Shown here: positions 1-12,824 of the stretch, piece after piece
Layout of the letters: each line of letters begins with the position of its first letter
Numbering within the stretch: position 1 is the first letter of the stretch
DNA from: Liolophura sinensis
Lineage: Eukaryota; Mollusca; Polyplacophora; Chitonida; Chitonidae
Reading direction: 5' to 3'
NCBI RefSeq assembly: GCF_032854445.1
Contig: NC_088302.1
Location: 31,897,979 to 31,961,978 of the forward strand
Length of the DNA: 64,000 nt
Program-made: the position numbers and the translations under genes
Notes under the pieces: model-generated
Database searches by the model: none
The model's input: only the letters and a program-made list of their open reading frames with translations
Told to the model about the DNA's origin: nothing

Positions 1-999
1 ACTGCTTTCGAAGTCAATTACTTTACTGATTGAACTTGTTGAGGATCTGAGGTAGTATAAATTTTCACCTTCTTAAGATAAAAAAAAAACATCCTCCCTG
101 ATTTATATTCAGGGAAATACCCTATTACATGTTTAATCTTTTACTTTTTTGGTTTGTTTTTGAAATGTACGCCAGTTTATGAAATATTTCAACTGGCTAT
201 ATCAACTGTGATAAGAGTAGAACCAACACATCATTTTACGAAACAAACAGTTAATATACATACGTAACATAGTAATCATGACGCATTAACTCACACACAT
301 CCAAATGTGCTTCTGGGAAATCCTCTAGGAAGGCGCTATAAACTTCCATACCAGTGTCGCCCTCCTTATCACATACAACTAAGCGTAAAAGTCATGTCAA
401 CATAAGGATTTTCATTCCAATTTATTTTATAAACAGTCATACTGTATATCCAATTCCATATAGTCTGCATGCTATAATAGCTTCATTAAACCATGTTTTA
501 TACACGGAGTGTAATGAGTCTATAGTCACTGTTGCCCTCACAGAAGGATAAATAATTAACTGTAAAAGGACATATAAAGGTTACATATTACAACGATAAA
601 AATCTATCATGCTGAATGTAAAGATCCTACTGCGAAAAAGGTTGTGAGAAAATTGCAAATTCAAGTCATGTTAATAAATTATAAAAATTTGAATTGCTAG
701 AAAGTGTTTGGATGAGCACAGCTGTCAGGTAATACAGATATGCCAGCAGGCATATGATGTTTATCTACAGGTGTAGGGGATATATTTAGTTATATAATAT
801 AAGGGTCATTGAAGGGTCAGCCAACTCCAGGGCCTTCGGTGTTCCCGTTATAGTATACACACTGGTGTAGACTATACATATATTCCACTTGACCAACTCA
901 TTTTGCCTTAAATTCTGAGTGCTCTACTGATGAAAGAAAGATGCTTTGAGGGTATTTTTTTTCTTTCTGGAAGGTAGGGTGATATCCTAAAGCAAAAAT

Positions 1000-1095
1000 G
1001 TTAAGGTTCAGGACTAAAAGTGATATTGTATGACCTTTATTTTGCCTCTAAAAATGCACTTTTCAGACCAATGTTTAGTCTAAATACAGATGTGA
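1000..1095 (+). repeat. Dispersed repeat R1, copy 1
   Basis: Shares a diverged core with copies near 3125 and 28255: a 'TTCAG-CAC/GAC' start, then a stretch around 'TATTTTGCCTC-AAAAATGCACTTTT' ending near 'TTTAGTC'. Similarity appears to extend about 80 bp upstream (a ctactgatgA-gAAA segment). No terminal inverted repeats or tail seen, so the class is unknown. Confidence 0.4.
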
Positions 1096-3124
1096 ATCTT
1101 ACAGCATTTACCTACCCTGATGACAGTCAGTGTGGCATTAATATGATGAACGTCAAGCACAACGCGTTGTCTTTGCTCCAATTGTTAGATCATACATGTC
1201 TATCGTCCTGGTCCAGGAGGCGTAGCATAAAGGCACAGTGGAGGCGTTTTCAGAGGTGTATCCCATTACACTTACTTCAGACTACTCTGTAGCACCATTA
1301 CCATCACCAAATATACACTCTGCAAAATCTTCCATCAGGAGTTCTACACATAATTTCGGCAGTACACTATACACAGAGGTCAGTGTACTACAAAGCTTTA
1401 GCTTCAGGAGGTTGTCCCTACTTTGAACTCATGCAGCCATCTAAGCATGTCACGCACCACAGGTCTGGTGCGTCCAGACTACAGGAAGTATATATCAACA
1501 CTTTAACAACCTATACACACTGACCTCACCCTCTGACATGCAAGTGGTCAAGCTGACCAGTGAGAAGCAATGGACACTCTGAGTAAAGGTGTATTGTTTA
1601 TAGCAGGTGCAACTGTGTTCCGTATTTACCTGACTGACATACCAGAGTTACCTGTCAGTTCATGTTATATGGATTATGAATCTAGATGTACATCTAACAA
1701 GTAGATCCACCCTTTAATTGGCCCTGGGGGGTAGGGGTGGGGATCAGAGACAGAGACAACAGATTTACGGCAGAGGGAACTAACATTATTGTACCTTGCA
1801 TTTATAACAAAGCTAAAACACAGTTTCAATTATACCAAATACATTATAACTGACATATACATATAAAACAGCTGGTACGTATATTATTAGCTCAATGTAT
1901 ATTATGGGGCTGAACTCACAACTGACTGAGGCCCTTAATCACAGAGTATATAGTATAACAGTAGATACAAAATTCATCTAAATGCAACTAAAGACCATAA
2001 AAACCGATTTATAATGCAGAATATAAACATCCTTTCTTTATCTGTGATGACACATACCATTATCTTGATTCCATGTTCAATCAGAATTCTATTACCCAGG
2101 TTAAAAATGAATGAGTGAATGAATTTATGAACGAATGCCATAATATAAATAAAGCCACACTGTCATCGAGCAGGATGCTGGAATTAGGTAAACCGCCCAC
2201 GCATTGGATTTACCATTGTTGGTAACCACAATTCACAATGACAAATGATGTATTGTTTAGCCTTAGTCTTTCATTTCACATTCTGTCCAGCATTTTTCAC
2301 CAAAGTCAACAATTCACAAATAGTAACAGAATCTATATATACACTTTAATAAATGTTACTTCAAAAATAAAGGAGGTTTCTTATCATTAAGAAATATGTT
2401 GTCTTTCAAGTAGCTCAAAAATGCCCCCGAAAAAATAAATGATTATATGGCTCAATGCCAAGTCAGCAATTAATACATAAATTTTAGCCATATCGTGGCA
2501 AGCCCTACAAGAACATATGGAGCTATTGATCTGATTTCCCTGTGCAATTTTTCTTGTAAATCCATGCAGGTCAATATCTGGTCTCTATTTACTGACATGG
2601 TTTTGTTATTGATTTTCCAGAAGATATCCACAATTCTATATGGTGTAATTAATCAAACAATTTTCATTACAGAATTAAAGTTACAAAATACTCACAAATT
2701 TCATGTAAGTAGGTGTTCTTGGAAAGACCATAGAAAACCATGTCTCCCATAATGCCTTAAATTATTTATTTATTTTTCTTCAACTAAAATGCAGGTAATT
2801 ATACTTGATAATAATTATGCTTGAGCTCAATGGTGGGCTTTGTGAATCCAATGACACAAACATTTTTTGTAATTTTATTACAAAATTCTTTTGACAATTG
2901 ATACCTTTGTGTAATGTCTCCCGACAATACCTGCATGAAACTGAGCTATTTCAACATTTCAACAGGTATTTGAGATGAAAAAACTGACATCTAAATTAGT
3001 CCATAAAGTTCACCATAGAATTCAAAGAATTAAAATGACTCAAAATTTCATCCATGACTAAGTTTTCTTTATCGATCTTGGAGTTTTAATGATATTTTAG
3101 AAAGGTGTTCCAAGGTTGGGAAAA

Positions 3125-3220
3125 TGTAAGTTTCAGCACCAAGGGTAATATTGTTATACATTTATTTGCCTCCACAAATGCACTTTTGGGGCATAATTTT
3201 AGGTCCTTCAGAAAATACAG
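3125..3220 (+). repeat. Dispersed repeat R1, copy 2
   Basis: Core begins 'GTAAGTTTCAGCACCA' and runs through 'TTTGCCTCCACAAATGCAC' to 'TTTTAGGTCC'. It matches the copies near 1000 and 28255 in the same orientation. Class unknown. Confidence 0.4.
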
Positions 3221-4173
3221 AACAATAAATAAAGAATTTAGAAGACCTAAGAAGACAAACCATAATTTATTCCAATATTGAAAATTTCTTCCAATTTTGA
3301 AAACAATAATAGGAAGATAAGTAGATAGTAAATAGAGATTTTCGGCATAAAAAAATATTCTTAGTATTAATTTGCAAAAAATTTTACTTGAATACCAAAT
3401 ATGGATTTTTTTTTTGCCAGGCTTCTATGGTATAGCCTCCTTAAACAGTTCACCAGATAATTTATACGCCCTGTCACAAAGACCCAATGACCTTGACAAA
3501 TGTCACAGAAAATGAAAAGCTTTCTTCCCAATATTTAAGTGTACATGTGAAATAAGGTGGGTAAACTGGTCTGGCCTGAATAAATCCTTGACTGAGGTGG
3601 ACTGACAAGAGGCCATATATCATCAGTGTGGTCATTTGTCACCTATCACACTGTCGTCGCTACTCTGGTTTTACACTCTATGCTATACGTCTTTAATTAC
3701 CTATACAAGTATTGAAGACCCAGAGCGTTTACAAAACAAATGGACAGAGAGAGAAAGAGAGAGATGAAGAACACCTGGACACAATAATGATTAGGATAAC
3801 ATTTCGATAACCTGCATACCACTTCAATAATCATTTTGAGGTTGGATGAGAAAAAAAACAACATCTATCAAATAAGGCATAGTGCATTAAATAACATGAA
3901 CAACCTACAACAACAAAGTAAAATGGTTACTTTTGGCTACAGACAAACATTGTCTTGTACAAAAATGTATTGTTACTACTGCCAAAAGGCATCAAGATCA
4001 GAATTCAAGATTTCTAGGGCACAGGGATCATCCCCACGCTGTTGATGCCGAAAGCCATACTAAAAACAGGTTTCAAGCAGTCCAGACAGACTGCCATTTC
4101 CTGACTCTGTGATGTGAAATCCCTAAGACAGAGTAGATAAGGATTGGGTTTGAAAGGCAGGAAGAGAGAGGAA

Positions 4174-4194
4174 TGCCCCCCTCCCCCTCCCCCC
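4174..4194 (-). other. G-rich tract (minus strand), possible G-quadruplex
   Basis: Plus strand shows runs of six, five and six C separated by single T residues. The minus strand therefore has G-runs that could support a quadruplex. Low-complexity feature, no gene attached. Confidence 0.4.
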
Positions 4195-4650
4195 ATGCAG
4201 GAAACAAAAAGATAAAAGAAAATAACAATGTCAAGAACACTGTTATCTTCAAGATGACCAGGCTTATCATAGCCAGAGCAAGTTGCCAATGGAAATTCAA
4301 AGACAATAATGCTTTCTGTTTTGTTTGTTTGTTTTTTGGTTGGGGGACAGAAGGGTAGCTGCGACTATAAGCAGCTTTATAGGTTGTTCATCCTTCTGCT
4401 TGTCATACTTTCGCTCAGATGGTAAAATTTTGTACACGCTATCTTTTGAAAGGATTTTTTTATTACATGTATGAGCCTCACTCATTTTCATAATGAGAGG
4501 AGTGAGTGGCAGATGACATGGAATCCTACAATACCAGGGATTCAGGAGCTAATATGAATTTGCTCACTTTCTGCTTTACCCTATATGAAGATCATCTTTA
4601 GTCTGCACCAGGAGTTAATATACACATGTACATTATGTATTTGCAAATAC

Positions 4651-4864
4651 CCAGGAGCCTCTCACCAATGTGGTCGCTGTGAGTTCAAGTCCAGTTCATG
4701 CTGGCTTCCTCTCCAGCCGTAAGTGGGAAGGTCTGACAGCAACCTGCGGATGTTCGTGGGTTTCCCCTGGGCTGTGCCCGGTTTCCACCCACCATAATGC
4801 TGGCTGACGTTGTATAAGTGAAATATTCTTGAGTACGGCGTAAAACACCAATCAAATAAATAAA
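4651..4864 (+). mobile_element. SINE family 1, 5'-truncated copy with TSD
   Basis: Starts at CCAGGAGCCTCTCACCAATG, contains a B-box-like GTGAGTTCAAGTCC, the central segment 'CTTCCTCTCCAGCCGTAAG', the conserved 'CACCATAATGCTGG' and 'GAAATATTCTTGAGTACGG' blocks, and ends in (AAAT)n. It is flanked by a perfect 13-bp direct repeat TATTTGCAAATAC at 4638-4650 and 4865-4877, as expected of LINE-mediated target-primed insertion. The tRNA-like A-box part of the head is missing. Confidence 0.92.
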
Positions 4865-4877
4865 TATTTGCAAATAC

Positions 4878-5975
4878 TGAGTTTTAATCATTTTATCATC
4901 TTCAAGAAACAGTTACAAATTCATTACTGCAAACAGCCTAAAGCATATAGCATTAATTTGTATATGTGCAGTAAGAGAACAGACTGACAAATTACTGCAC
5001 TTTGCACGAGGAATGACTGACGTAGAACGGTGATTATCACAAAGAAAGAGTACAGTTTTCAGGAGAAAATGAATCACACTGAATGTTTTATTTGCCAATC
5101 ATCGGATAAAGTGACTGTGGCTGACAGAACTTCCTTTGCGAACCGCTTGTTGCGTAACTTTACTTGCCACTTAATGATTGCTAGAGCTTCCTGGATGTGT
5201 GTGTGGAAAAAGCAAAACTTGATACGAATCAACTTCGCAAGTGGATATCGATTGTCTGAAAATGACATTCTGTTGACAGACGATCAGGTTTCCTTCGACT
5301 CATATCCGAAGCCTTGCACCTCGCAATATCCGATGAGACATTTGATGAATGACCTTTATTTGACCTTGGATAAATCATGTCCAAACTGCGTGAAAGGGAT
5401 GTGGAAGCTGGAATTTCCACAAGGACCATTCTGACAGCTAGACAGCCCATCAGGTCTTGTTAAGGGCTACTTTTAGCAAAATGATCTAGATACAGTGACC
5501 TGTAATTCTGGGAGCACTGGTTCTCAAGTCTCAACCTAGCTGGTTTGATCTTCTCTGGAGAAACACTTTGGTCATGGTTAAATAATTCTAAGACAAAGAC
5601 TCCAGAATGTCTTTGGTGTCAGACAAATGAGGTGGTGACATTTCAGTGTAAATGAGGTAGCAATAATTTTGTCAGTAAAATAAACTCCCTGATTTAGACA
5701 TTTCAGTTTACAGACCTTCATGCAGAAGATGCGATGCAATAACAATAAGGCCTATGAGCATACACAAGCCAAATGTGCCAATCATAAGCTATATGCAGGC
5801 ACTGGGGATAGTCCAGATTAGCTTTACTTTAATTGGTTTTAACACATGGAGCCTGCAGGGAAAACTTAATGAGCCCTCAGCTTACACACGTAGAAATTGG
5901 CCAGGGCACTCAAGATAACAGTGTTTCTTAAGAAGATGATAACTGATTAAGTATTCCCCAAATCTTGCCTCTAAT
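4878..5975. other. No supported gene
   Basis: Contains a 134-codon plus-strand opening at 5030-5434 overlapped by antisense openings at 5074-5268 and 5229-5450. I see no family signature in any of them and no convincing splice context. Remaining sequence shows no repeat structure I can name. Confidence 0.4.
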
Positions 5976-5978
5976 ATA

Positions 5979-6445
5979 TATGACAACCACTTAACAGTTA
6001 GATATGACATATGGCAACCACATAGCAGACAGTCATAACATATGGCAACCACTTAACAGTTAGATATGACATATGGCAACCACATAGCAGACAGTCATAA
6101 CATATGGCAACCACTTAACAGTTAGATATGACATATGGCAACCACATAGCAGACAGTCATAACATATGGCAACCACTTAACAGTTAGATATGACATATGG
6201 CAACCACATAGCAGACAGTCATAACATATGGCAACCACTTAACAGTTAGATATGACATATGGCGACCGCTTAACAGTCAGGCATAAAGTATGGCAACTGC
6301 TTAACAGTTAGATATGACATATGGCAACTGCTTAAATGTCAGACATAACATATGGCAACCAATTAACACTCACATATATCTTATGGCAACCACATAAGTC
6401 AGACATAACACATTTGGCAACCGCATAAAAGTCAAGGCACGCTGG
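5979..6445. repeat. Minisatellite, 31-bp unit in 62-bp dimers
   Basis: Alternating subunits ATATGGCAACCACATAGCAG(...) and ATATGGCAACCACTTAACAG(...), each about 31 bp, give a 62-bp higher-order unit repeated about four times almost perfectly. More diverged subunits run to about 6445. Homogenised centre and degraded right edge are typical of unequal exchange. Confidence 0.93.
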
Positions 6446-7173
6446 GAATCCCAAACAAGGTTTTTTTCACATTAGAGCAATCACATTCAAACTTTGGGAT
6501 TCCTTCAGGGATGTTATGCAGAAAAATAGCTGATGCAACATGAAAGCATGCATGGAAACAACATCTGTTGGTACAGCCAAGGGACAAAACTTAATCTCAA
6601 GTCACGGTGCTTTCATGCCTAAACATGACATTACATGTACCATCATGCAATCACGCAAACACAGGGACAGACACACACATAAGCAAAACAAAATACAGAT
6701 CAATCCTCTTATATCCCAGAATTCCTCTCTTATCCTAGAATTCCTCTTATCCCAGAAAGAGAGAGTACAATTATTAACAACAACAACACCTGCTTGCTTC
6801 AAGCAGATTCCATAAAATTCCTTATTATGATCAGAAGAAACCCTGACACAAAATTTAATATGATAGCCTTATCATCTTCATAAGCCCCCCACCCCCACCC
6901 CACCCCACCCCCCTCCCAGCCAGAAAATTCAAATGAGCTGCAAAAAGCTCACATCTGTCTAACCTAGTGCATCGAATTTCAAAAAAAGTAACAGCCTTTG
7001 AACAAGCTTAAATAGAATGGCAAGCCAATAACTTCTGCCTTCTTTTTTAATATTATTTATCCGAAGAGAGAAGCCATTAAAGCGATTCCCACAACCTTCA
7101 TAGATAGATTATAGATTTCAGTGCTAGGAATACAAGCAGTCAGATGGGTAACAGAGAAATCCTGTCTGTAAGC
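6446..7173. other. Interval between minisatellites; C-rich tract
   Basis: No supported gene. At about 6886-6917 the plus strand is a run of CCCCC/CCCC blocks separated by A (minus strand G-runs, G-quadruplex potential). Openings at 6540-6815 (plus) and 6602-6802 (minus) overlap each other and have no recognisable domain. Confidence 0.45.
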
Positions 7174-7706
7174 TCATTATGTTTTTAATTTCCATACAGC
7201 ATTACACACTATGTAAATGTCGGTCAGCATTATGTTTTAATTTCTATACAGCATTACACACTATGTAAATGTCGGTCAGCATTATGTTTTTAATTTCTAT
7301 ACAGCATTACACACTATGTAAATGTCGGTCAGCATTATGTTTTTAATTTCTATACAGCATTACACACTATGTAAATGTCGGTCAGCATTATGTTTTAATT
7401 TCTATACAGCATTACACACTATGTAAATGTTGGTCAGCATTATGTTTTAATTTCTATACAGCATTTCACACTATGTAAATGTCGGTCAGCATTATGTTTT
7501 TAATTTCTATACAGCATTACACACTATGTAAATGTCGGTCAGCATTATGTTTTTAATTTCTATACAGCATTACACACTATGTAAATGTCGGTCAGCATTA
7601 TGTTTTTAATTTCTATACAGCATTACACACTATGTACATGTCAGTCAGCATTATGTTTTAATTTCTATACAGCATTACACACTATGTAAATGTCGGTCAG
7701 CATTAA
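7174..7706. repeat. Minisatellite, 52-53 bp unit, about 10 copies
   Basis: Unit reads CATTATGTTTTTAATTTC, TATACAGCATTACACACTATG, TAAATGTCGGTCAG in sequence. Copies differ mainly by four versus five T in the first T-run, plus a few substitutions (one copy has TTGGTCAG, one CATTTCACAC). Near identity implies recent homogenisation. Confidence 0.95.
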
Positions 7707-10700
7707 GTAGTAATTGATGCGAGTATCAAACCATACGTGCACAATTTTTATCACTTTCCCATTCTTTTTTTTTTCTAATTGTTCCTTAAGCCAAATCCTA
7801 GTAATGTTGACCTGAATTAGGTCCTTAATCTGCTATCAAAGTTTTTTGTACTTCTTTCCATTTCCAAAAGTTGGAAGAACATTGAAAGAAAACTGGACTT
7901 TCATGAAAAAGAATGAGGCTAAAATTTGGTAAAACTTGCCACAAGCATTCAAGAAGAGAGTGTCATGAAGATATGGACAGATGGCCAAATGAATGGACAA
8001 TTGGTCTAATTTTGAATGCTAGGAAAGTACCCCTTGGCCAATTTTGTCTGAGGGGTAAAAATTCCAAATTTTTCCAAATAATGAAGGAAACAACTAAATA
8101 GCTGTCAGGAAAGAAATTACTTCCAAGATTTGAAACACTGCACTCCACGCAATGCGCTGTTATCCTTCTGCTGAGTTCATTATGAACTGACAACCTTCCC
8201 AGTGTTAAACCCATGCCTAAGGCTTGTGTTAGATCAACAAGGCAGCCAGAAACATCTGTGCAGAGAAATTCATTCAGCATTACTGTGATTAAGCCTATAT
8301 ACCCAACACCAGCAGCATTTTGCCTATGGTCCAGAATATCTTCATGTCTCCAATTAATGGATGCCATTAGAAAGGAAAACCTCTCTGGCCTTGGGCGATG
8401 ATTTCAGCAGCTTCCTTCTCTTGTCCGGCTTTCTTTGAGCCTGATAAACCAATGAAGATTCCTCCCTTCTTCAAGTCCCTTGGCCTAAAGAGTCATCATT
8501 TTCATTCCCCTGAGTGGATTTCACTAATAGTAGCCCCTTGGTACCATAATAGTAATACACCCTGAGCAAATAAAAACCTGAGCAAATGGACAGAAGAGAC
8601 TTACCATAATTGCATTTATGTCACAAAAACTGTGGTATTAAACCCAATAAAATGTGGCCGCACCTTAACTTACATCTCCAATGCAATGAATTGCTAAACA
8701 AACTGCCTCAATAAAATTTTAGCAATTTATTCCCCCCGAAAATAATGCGAACACTTTCCTCTGCAAACACAGAGTGTCCAGTGTCCAAACCATTACTTTC
8801 ATCTTTCACATTTCCTAATAAATCAAAATTTTGCTCTTTTCCTCTAACTACATTCACAGTCACTTGTTGAATTTCTTACACTTGGGAATATAGCTGCTAT
8901 ATTCATATATATGTTATTTATTTGATGATTCTTTCAGGGCAAACTCCAGAATTTTCATTCATATGATGACTGTCAGTGGGTAGAGAAACAAAAGTCCATG
9001 GGGTAAAAAATCGATCTTTGGCCAGTTACTGACAAAATTTCCAACCTGTGATGGACATGAAGACTTGCTTGCCATATTCATAGAAGCTAAGGCAACTTGT
9101 ACTCAGCAAACAAAAAGACTGCGCAAATGTCTCCACGGATACATGGTTAGTAAAAATGACATCAAACTCATCACGCAATACAACACGCTACACTAGAGCT
9201 ATAATGTTACTTGGTGAAACATTTTTATGGGAGACAATTAAAGTTTGTCACACTGCTTCCTAGGCACTAAAAAAAAACCTCTGACAGCAACACATAGGCG
9301 AGTCCTTTTCACCACTGATCAAAAAGACAATCACGCCAGGAAGAACCAGCCAGAGGCTCTTCTTTCTAGCGGATCAAATAACTCATTGGAAGCTCATTCT
9401 TAATGAACCCCTTGCCACAAGTCCGAGTCTGTGTCTTAAATGCCAACACCACCATACTAAATAATTGAGGAAATGCGACTCTCCGGTTTGGCAACATCCA
9501 GGCTCAGGTTCCGTTGATACAGGCTTTAAACAGGACAACCTGTAGCTACAATTTTAGCCTTAAGTCTCCAGACAGCAATATATCCACATGAAAGAACATA
9601 TGCACTGGAAGGCGATTAGACCACCATTCTACAAATCTATGCACAACTTGATGAAACCTAAATTTACACTGGTAAAGCATTCAAACAATAATTCTACCAG
9701 CAGTCCAAGCTACAAAATGGTTACCTGATAAATCTTTAATACACTTCATGGAAAACCAGGAAAGCATTCATACTTCATTAGAAGCCGAATTAAATGCACA
9801 AACTTTCATCCAACCCTGTATCAACAGCTATACTGCTTAAAACACTTTATGCAGTGTTGAAGGCAAATGGTGTCTTTTTAACATGACAAATTGTGCAATC
9901 ATGAATTTAATGAACCGGATCACTGGTGTTTAGGCAATATGACATCAAAAGAAATACCTCCTGTTCTAAACACATCCTCTAATGCTAATTCTTATAGCTT
10001 TTTCTATATCACAAAGTGAAAGATTATTAAAATATTGTTCCCAAAACATTTCCCTGTGGGTGAATATAAAATAAAAAATGCTATGCTTTAGGGGTTGTTT
10101 TTGTGTTGTTTTTGTCTCTAATAGGGCAAGTTACAAAGTTAATGATTTAATATTACACCCTCTCTCTGGAATATGCCTTGTTTTCCATCTGAATAGTTAA
10201 CTTCCTTGCCCTTTTTTGGGAAATGGAGTACACTAATGTGCTACATGCATTATGAGGAGGAAGAATGTAACATGCAACACCTGTACTCATCCAAACGTAT
10301 GTCCAATAAGTTACTTACAATAAGTTATAAGTACATAAACAATAATTTACCCAGTCTGCTTTGGCTTAGCTTGATTCAGGCGACATTATGAAAGGAGTCC
10401 ATTACAATTATTTAGTCATGTGGACAATGGCAGACAGTTAGTGCCCACCTCTAATGAGTGACTTCAAAACTGATTTTGCATTAGGACAAAGGTCAGGGAA
10501 GTTAAACATTAAAGACAACACAGAAGTGGCACATCATGAACATGGCCAGAGAGCGAATTTCACTTAAAAGGAAGGCCTAAAGCAATTAGCATAAACATAT
10601 TTATCTATAATGTACCATATATCTGAATCTCCAGGAAATGAGTAATATTCATTTGTGTTACAATCCTGCTTTATCAATGTGCGAGAACCTCAGTCTACTT

Positions 10701-11029
10701 TTTCAGAAGCAGAGGCAAACTACCAATGATGCCGCATATCCTTCTATGTGGGGGAATCTTTTAACTCCAGACATGAAAATTTTTATTTGTGAATATGTCC
10801 TTCATGAGTTTTCATTCATGAGACTGACAAGTTCTGTGATATATTATCACAGCCTTACAATGTAGCTCTGCTTTAAGATGGAAAAAACAGCTCATATTCA
10901 AGATGTTTATTTAATTACCAGCCATCTTGGAAAACACACTAACATAGTATTTGCAACACCTTAATATTGTGGCCCCTCTCCCCCTAGACTAACAAATGAC
11001 GCTATCTTAAACGATTCTTTGTCCACACT
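7707..11029. other. Gene-poor stretch
   Basis: No confidently supported gene. A possible small minus-strand two-exon candidate at 8381-8615 is listed separately. The 134-codon minus opening 7963-8367 has no recognised family. The remainder is AT-rich without a repeat family I can identify. Confidence 0.4.
8381..8615 (-). CDS. Candidate small two-exon ORF, unrecognised
   Basis: On the minus strand an ATG at 8615-8613 leads into ATTATG|GTAAGT, a donor with the exon ending at 8605. An acceptor CTTTAG follows with the exon beginning at 8484, which would remove a 120-base intron in phase. The second exon reads RDLKKGGIFIGLSGSKKAG then QEKEAAEIIAQGQRGFPF and stops, about 42 residues in all. The composition (Lys, Glu, Ala, Gly) looks more protein-like than neighbouring openings, and a weaker donor GAGAG|GTTTTC lies at the end of the second exon. 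I do not recognise the family. It may be one internal exon of a larger gene, or chance. Confidence 0.2.
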
Positions 11030-11730
11030 TACTGGTCCCAGTGGATAATTTTTGATGAGGAGATAGAAACTCTACATTTTCCATCAGTTTCAAATTTTGT
11101 TGGTTCTAAAAAAGCCGAGTGATGTACCGATGCATAATGATTTTGTCCCTTTACGGCAAGCATGGAGGTAGAATTCTATTCTACCTCCATATTTGGCAAG
11201 GTAAACTATTTGCCCAACATTCATATGGCAGTGAAAAGTCATTCAGTGCAAACTGACCTTTGACCTTGTCTTAAATCACTTTTCCACCACATAAGTTGGT
11301 TTTGATCGTCATAGGTAGGTGATTATGGATGAAGAGATCAAACTCCACAATTTAAGTAGAGTCAAAGTGGACCTTTGACCTTTTCTTAAGTGACTTTTTC
11401 ACTACATAATCTTGTTTTAAGTCGGTGATTATTGATGACAAGATCAAATCCTACATTTTCCATCAGTTTCCAGTTCTGTACGATACTAGTTAGAGTCAAA
11501 GGTCATTCGGTGCAAATAGACCTTTGGCCTTGTCTTGAGTGACCTTTCCGCCATATAATCTTGTCTTAGGTTGGCAATTTTTGCTATTTAGACCATGCTT
11601 AACATTTTACATCTTGTTTCAATGTTATAGGTTTTATACCAATTAAATCCTTAATAAGCACTAATTAGTCTTTGTCTTATGTGGCCTTTCCACCACAAAA
11701 TTTTCTCTTAAGTTGCAGGTTCATAATTAG
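11030..11730. repeat. Highly diverged tandem repeat of about 130-150 bp
   Basis: Blocks 'GACCTTTGACCTTGTCTTAA', 'TTTCCACCACATAA', 'GGTGATTATGGATGA-GAGATCAAA' and 'CTACATTTTCCATCAGTTTC' recur in the same order four to five times with heavy divergence. Looks like an old tandem array. Similar 'tgacct-ctgacc / aaggtcat' wording recurs near 24950-25220. Confidence 0.6.
11162..11190. repeat. Perfect 12-bp inverted repeat with 5-base loop
   Basis: ATGGAGGTAGAA at 11162-11173 and its exact complement TTCTACCTCCAT at 11179-11190 flank a TTCTA loop. It lies at the left part of the diverged tandem array. Function unknown; could be a transposon end junction or a chance palindrome. Confidence 0.7.
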
Positions 11731-12566
11731 AGTGATTTTCCTCACTATGTAGCACTGATGTCAGCCTTATAGGTGCTAGGTCAAATAAAATTGAACTGGG
11801 GTGTAATTAAAGAGCCCCATAGCCCACCCACCCCTGGCTGCACTCAAGGGTTTCTGTATCTCTACCCCACCAAATAGCCAACAATTTTATAGCTTTCATG
11901 TCATATAAATCTCAGCTAGCTCTTGGACTAACATGCATCGGCCAGTGTCATACTGCCGCCTAGTACTACTACAACTTATTACAGATAATGTGTATACCAG
12001 AGAAAATAAAGTCCAAAAATTACCATAAATCTGGTAAAGTAGCTAGAGACACATCCAGCTTCTCAGATAGGTGTTTTCATAAGAAACAGAACAGAAAAAT
12101 GATGACAAATTGGGTAAAATCACCAGACACCACTGGACAACCTACCCATTAATAAATGGATTTTCATTAATTTGACCATTAATTTTTTTTGCATAGCCGT
12201 CAACTGAACTCAATTGTAATCACTGAATTTTGTTCTGTGCCATGAAAAAACCATTTTTTAATCATTTTTTTATCTCTATTTATTAGTTGTCATGAAGAAA
12301 ACAACAGGCATTAAAATACAAAGAACAATAAAACTGATGGTAATCAATGGCCATGAGATTGCAGCACAACAAAATTAATGGCCATCACTACACAGAATGA
12401 CAAGAGAGAAAAGAATTAATGGTCACGAACATACAGAATGACAACACTTATGACATTTAATGGCTATGACAGTGCAGCATAACGAAAGTAAAGGAGATTA
12501 CGACATAGATGGGAAACAGAAGGCAATCAGCATTCACTAACTCCTACTAAAAGTATAACAGAGAGT
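11731..12566. other. No supported gene
   Basis: AT-rich, with several diverged 'aatggccatgaca-(c)agcacaac' phrases between about 12340 and 12480 that hint at an old short-period repeat. Nothing else identified. Confidence 0.4.
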
Positions 12567-12615
12567 GTCTATAGTTGGCTAATTTCGGACACTTACGGCA
12601 ACTGGCAGAGTATTC
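12567..12615 (+). repeat. Putative left end of the pogo-like element
   Basis: Reads GTGTCTATAGTTGGC then TAATTTCGGACACTTACGG. It resembles the reverse complement of 16137-16180, where TCCGAAG...GGCTGATTAGACCC occurs. The shared words are GTCTA near the outside and TTCGGAC inside. The match is imperfect, so the assignment as terminal inverted repeats is tentative. Confidence 0.3.
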
Positions 12616-12824
12616 TCATATTTGCGATATACTTTTCATGATGCCATGGATTTGCCCGAAGATGGGAGAATCAAATTAACCTGATGTGATTACGTATGTG
12701 TCGACGTGTGTAGTTGCGATTAACATAAGGCGCAAATTTGAAGGGTGGTCAATTGCCGTTAAATTCGAACAGCGTCGGGTAAAGTCGGCCTTCTTCAAGA
12801 GTCCTAAAGTCTTGTGGGATGAAT

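Larger units (their letters stand above)
1..4637. other. Gene-poor AT-rich DNA
   Basis: No supported gene. ORFs of 60-90 codons here have no recognisable domain and look like chance openings in AT-rich sequence. The stretch holds two members of a short dispersed repeat (near 1000 and 3130, listed separately), a pyrimidine/purine-strand-biased block near 4175, and otherwise single-copy-looking sequence. It could be intronic or intergenic. Confidence 0.5.

Noticed and set aside
5030-5434. 134-codon plus-strand ORF (MIITKKEYSF...)
   Set aside because: No recognisable domain, competing antisense openings, no splice support. Length is within what chance gives across 64 kb on six frames, so it was not called a gene.
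6886-6917. Regulatory G-quadruplex
   Set aside because: The tract could fold, but without a gene nearby a regulatory role cannot be supported.
7963-8367. 134-codon minus-strand ORF
   Set aside because: No domain recognised. Although it lies next to the 8381-8484 exon candidate, its frame does not continue it convincingly.
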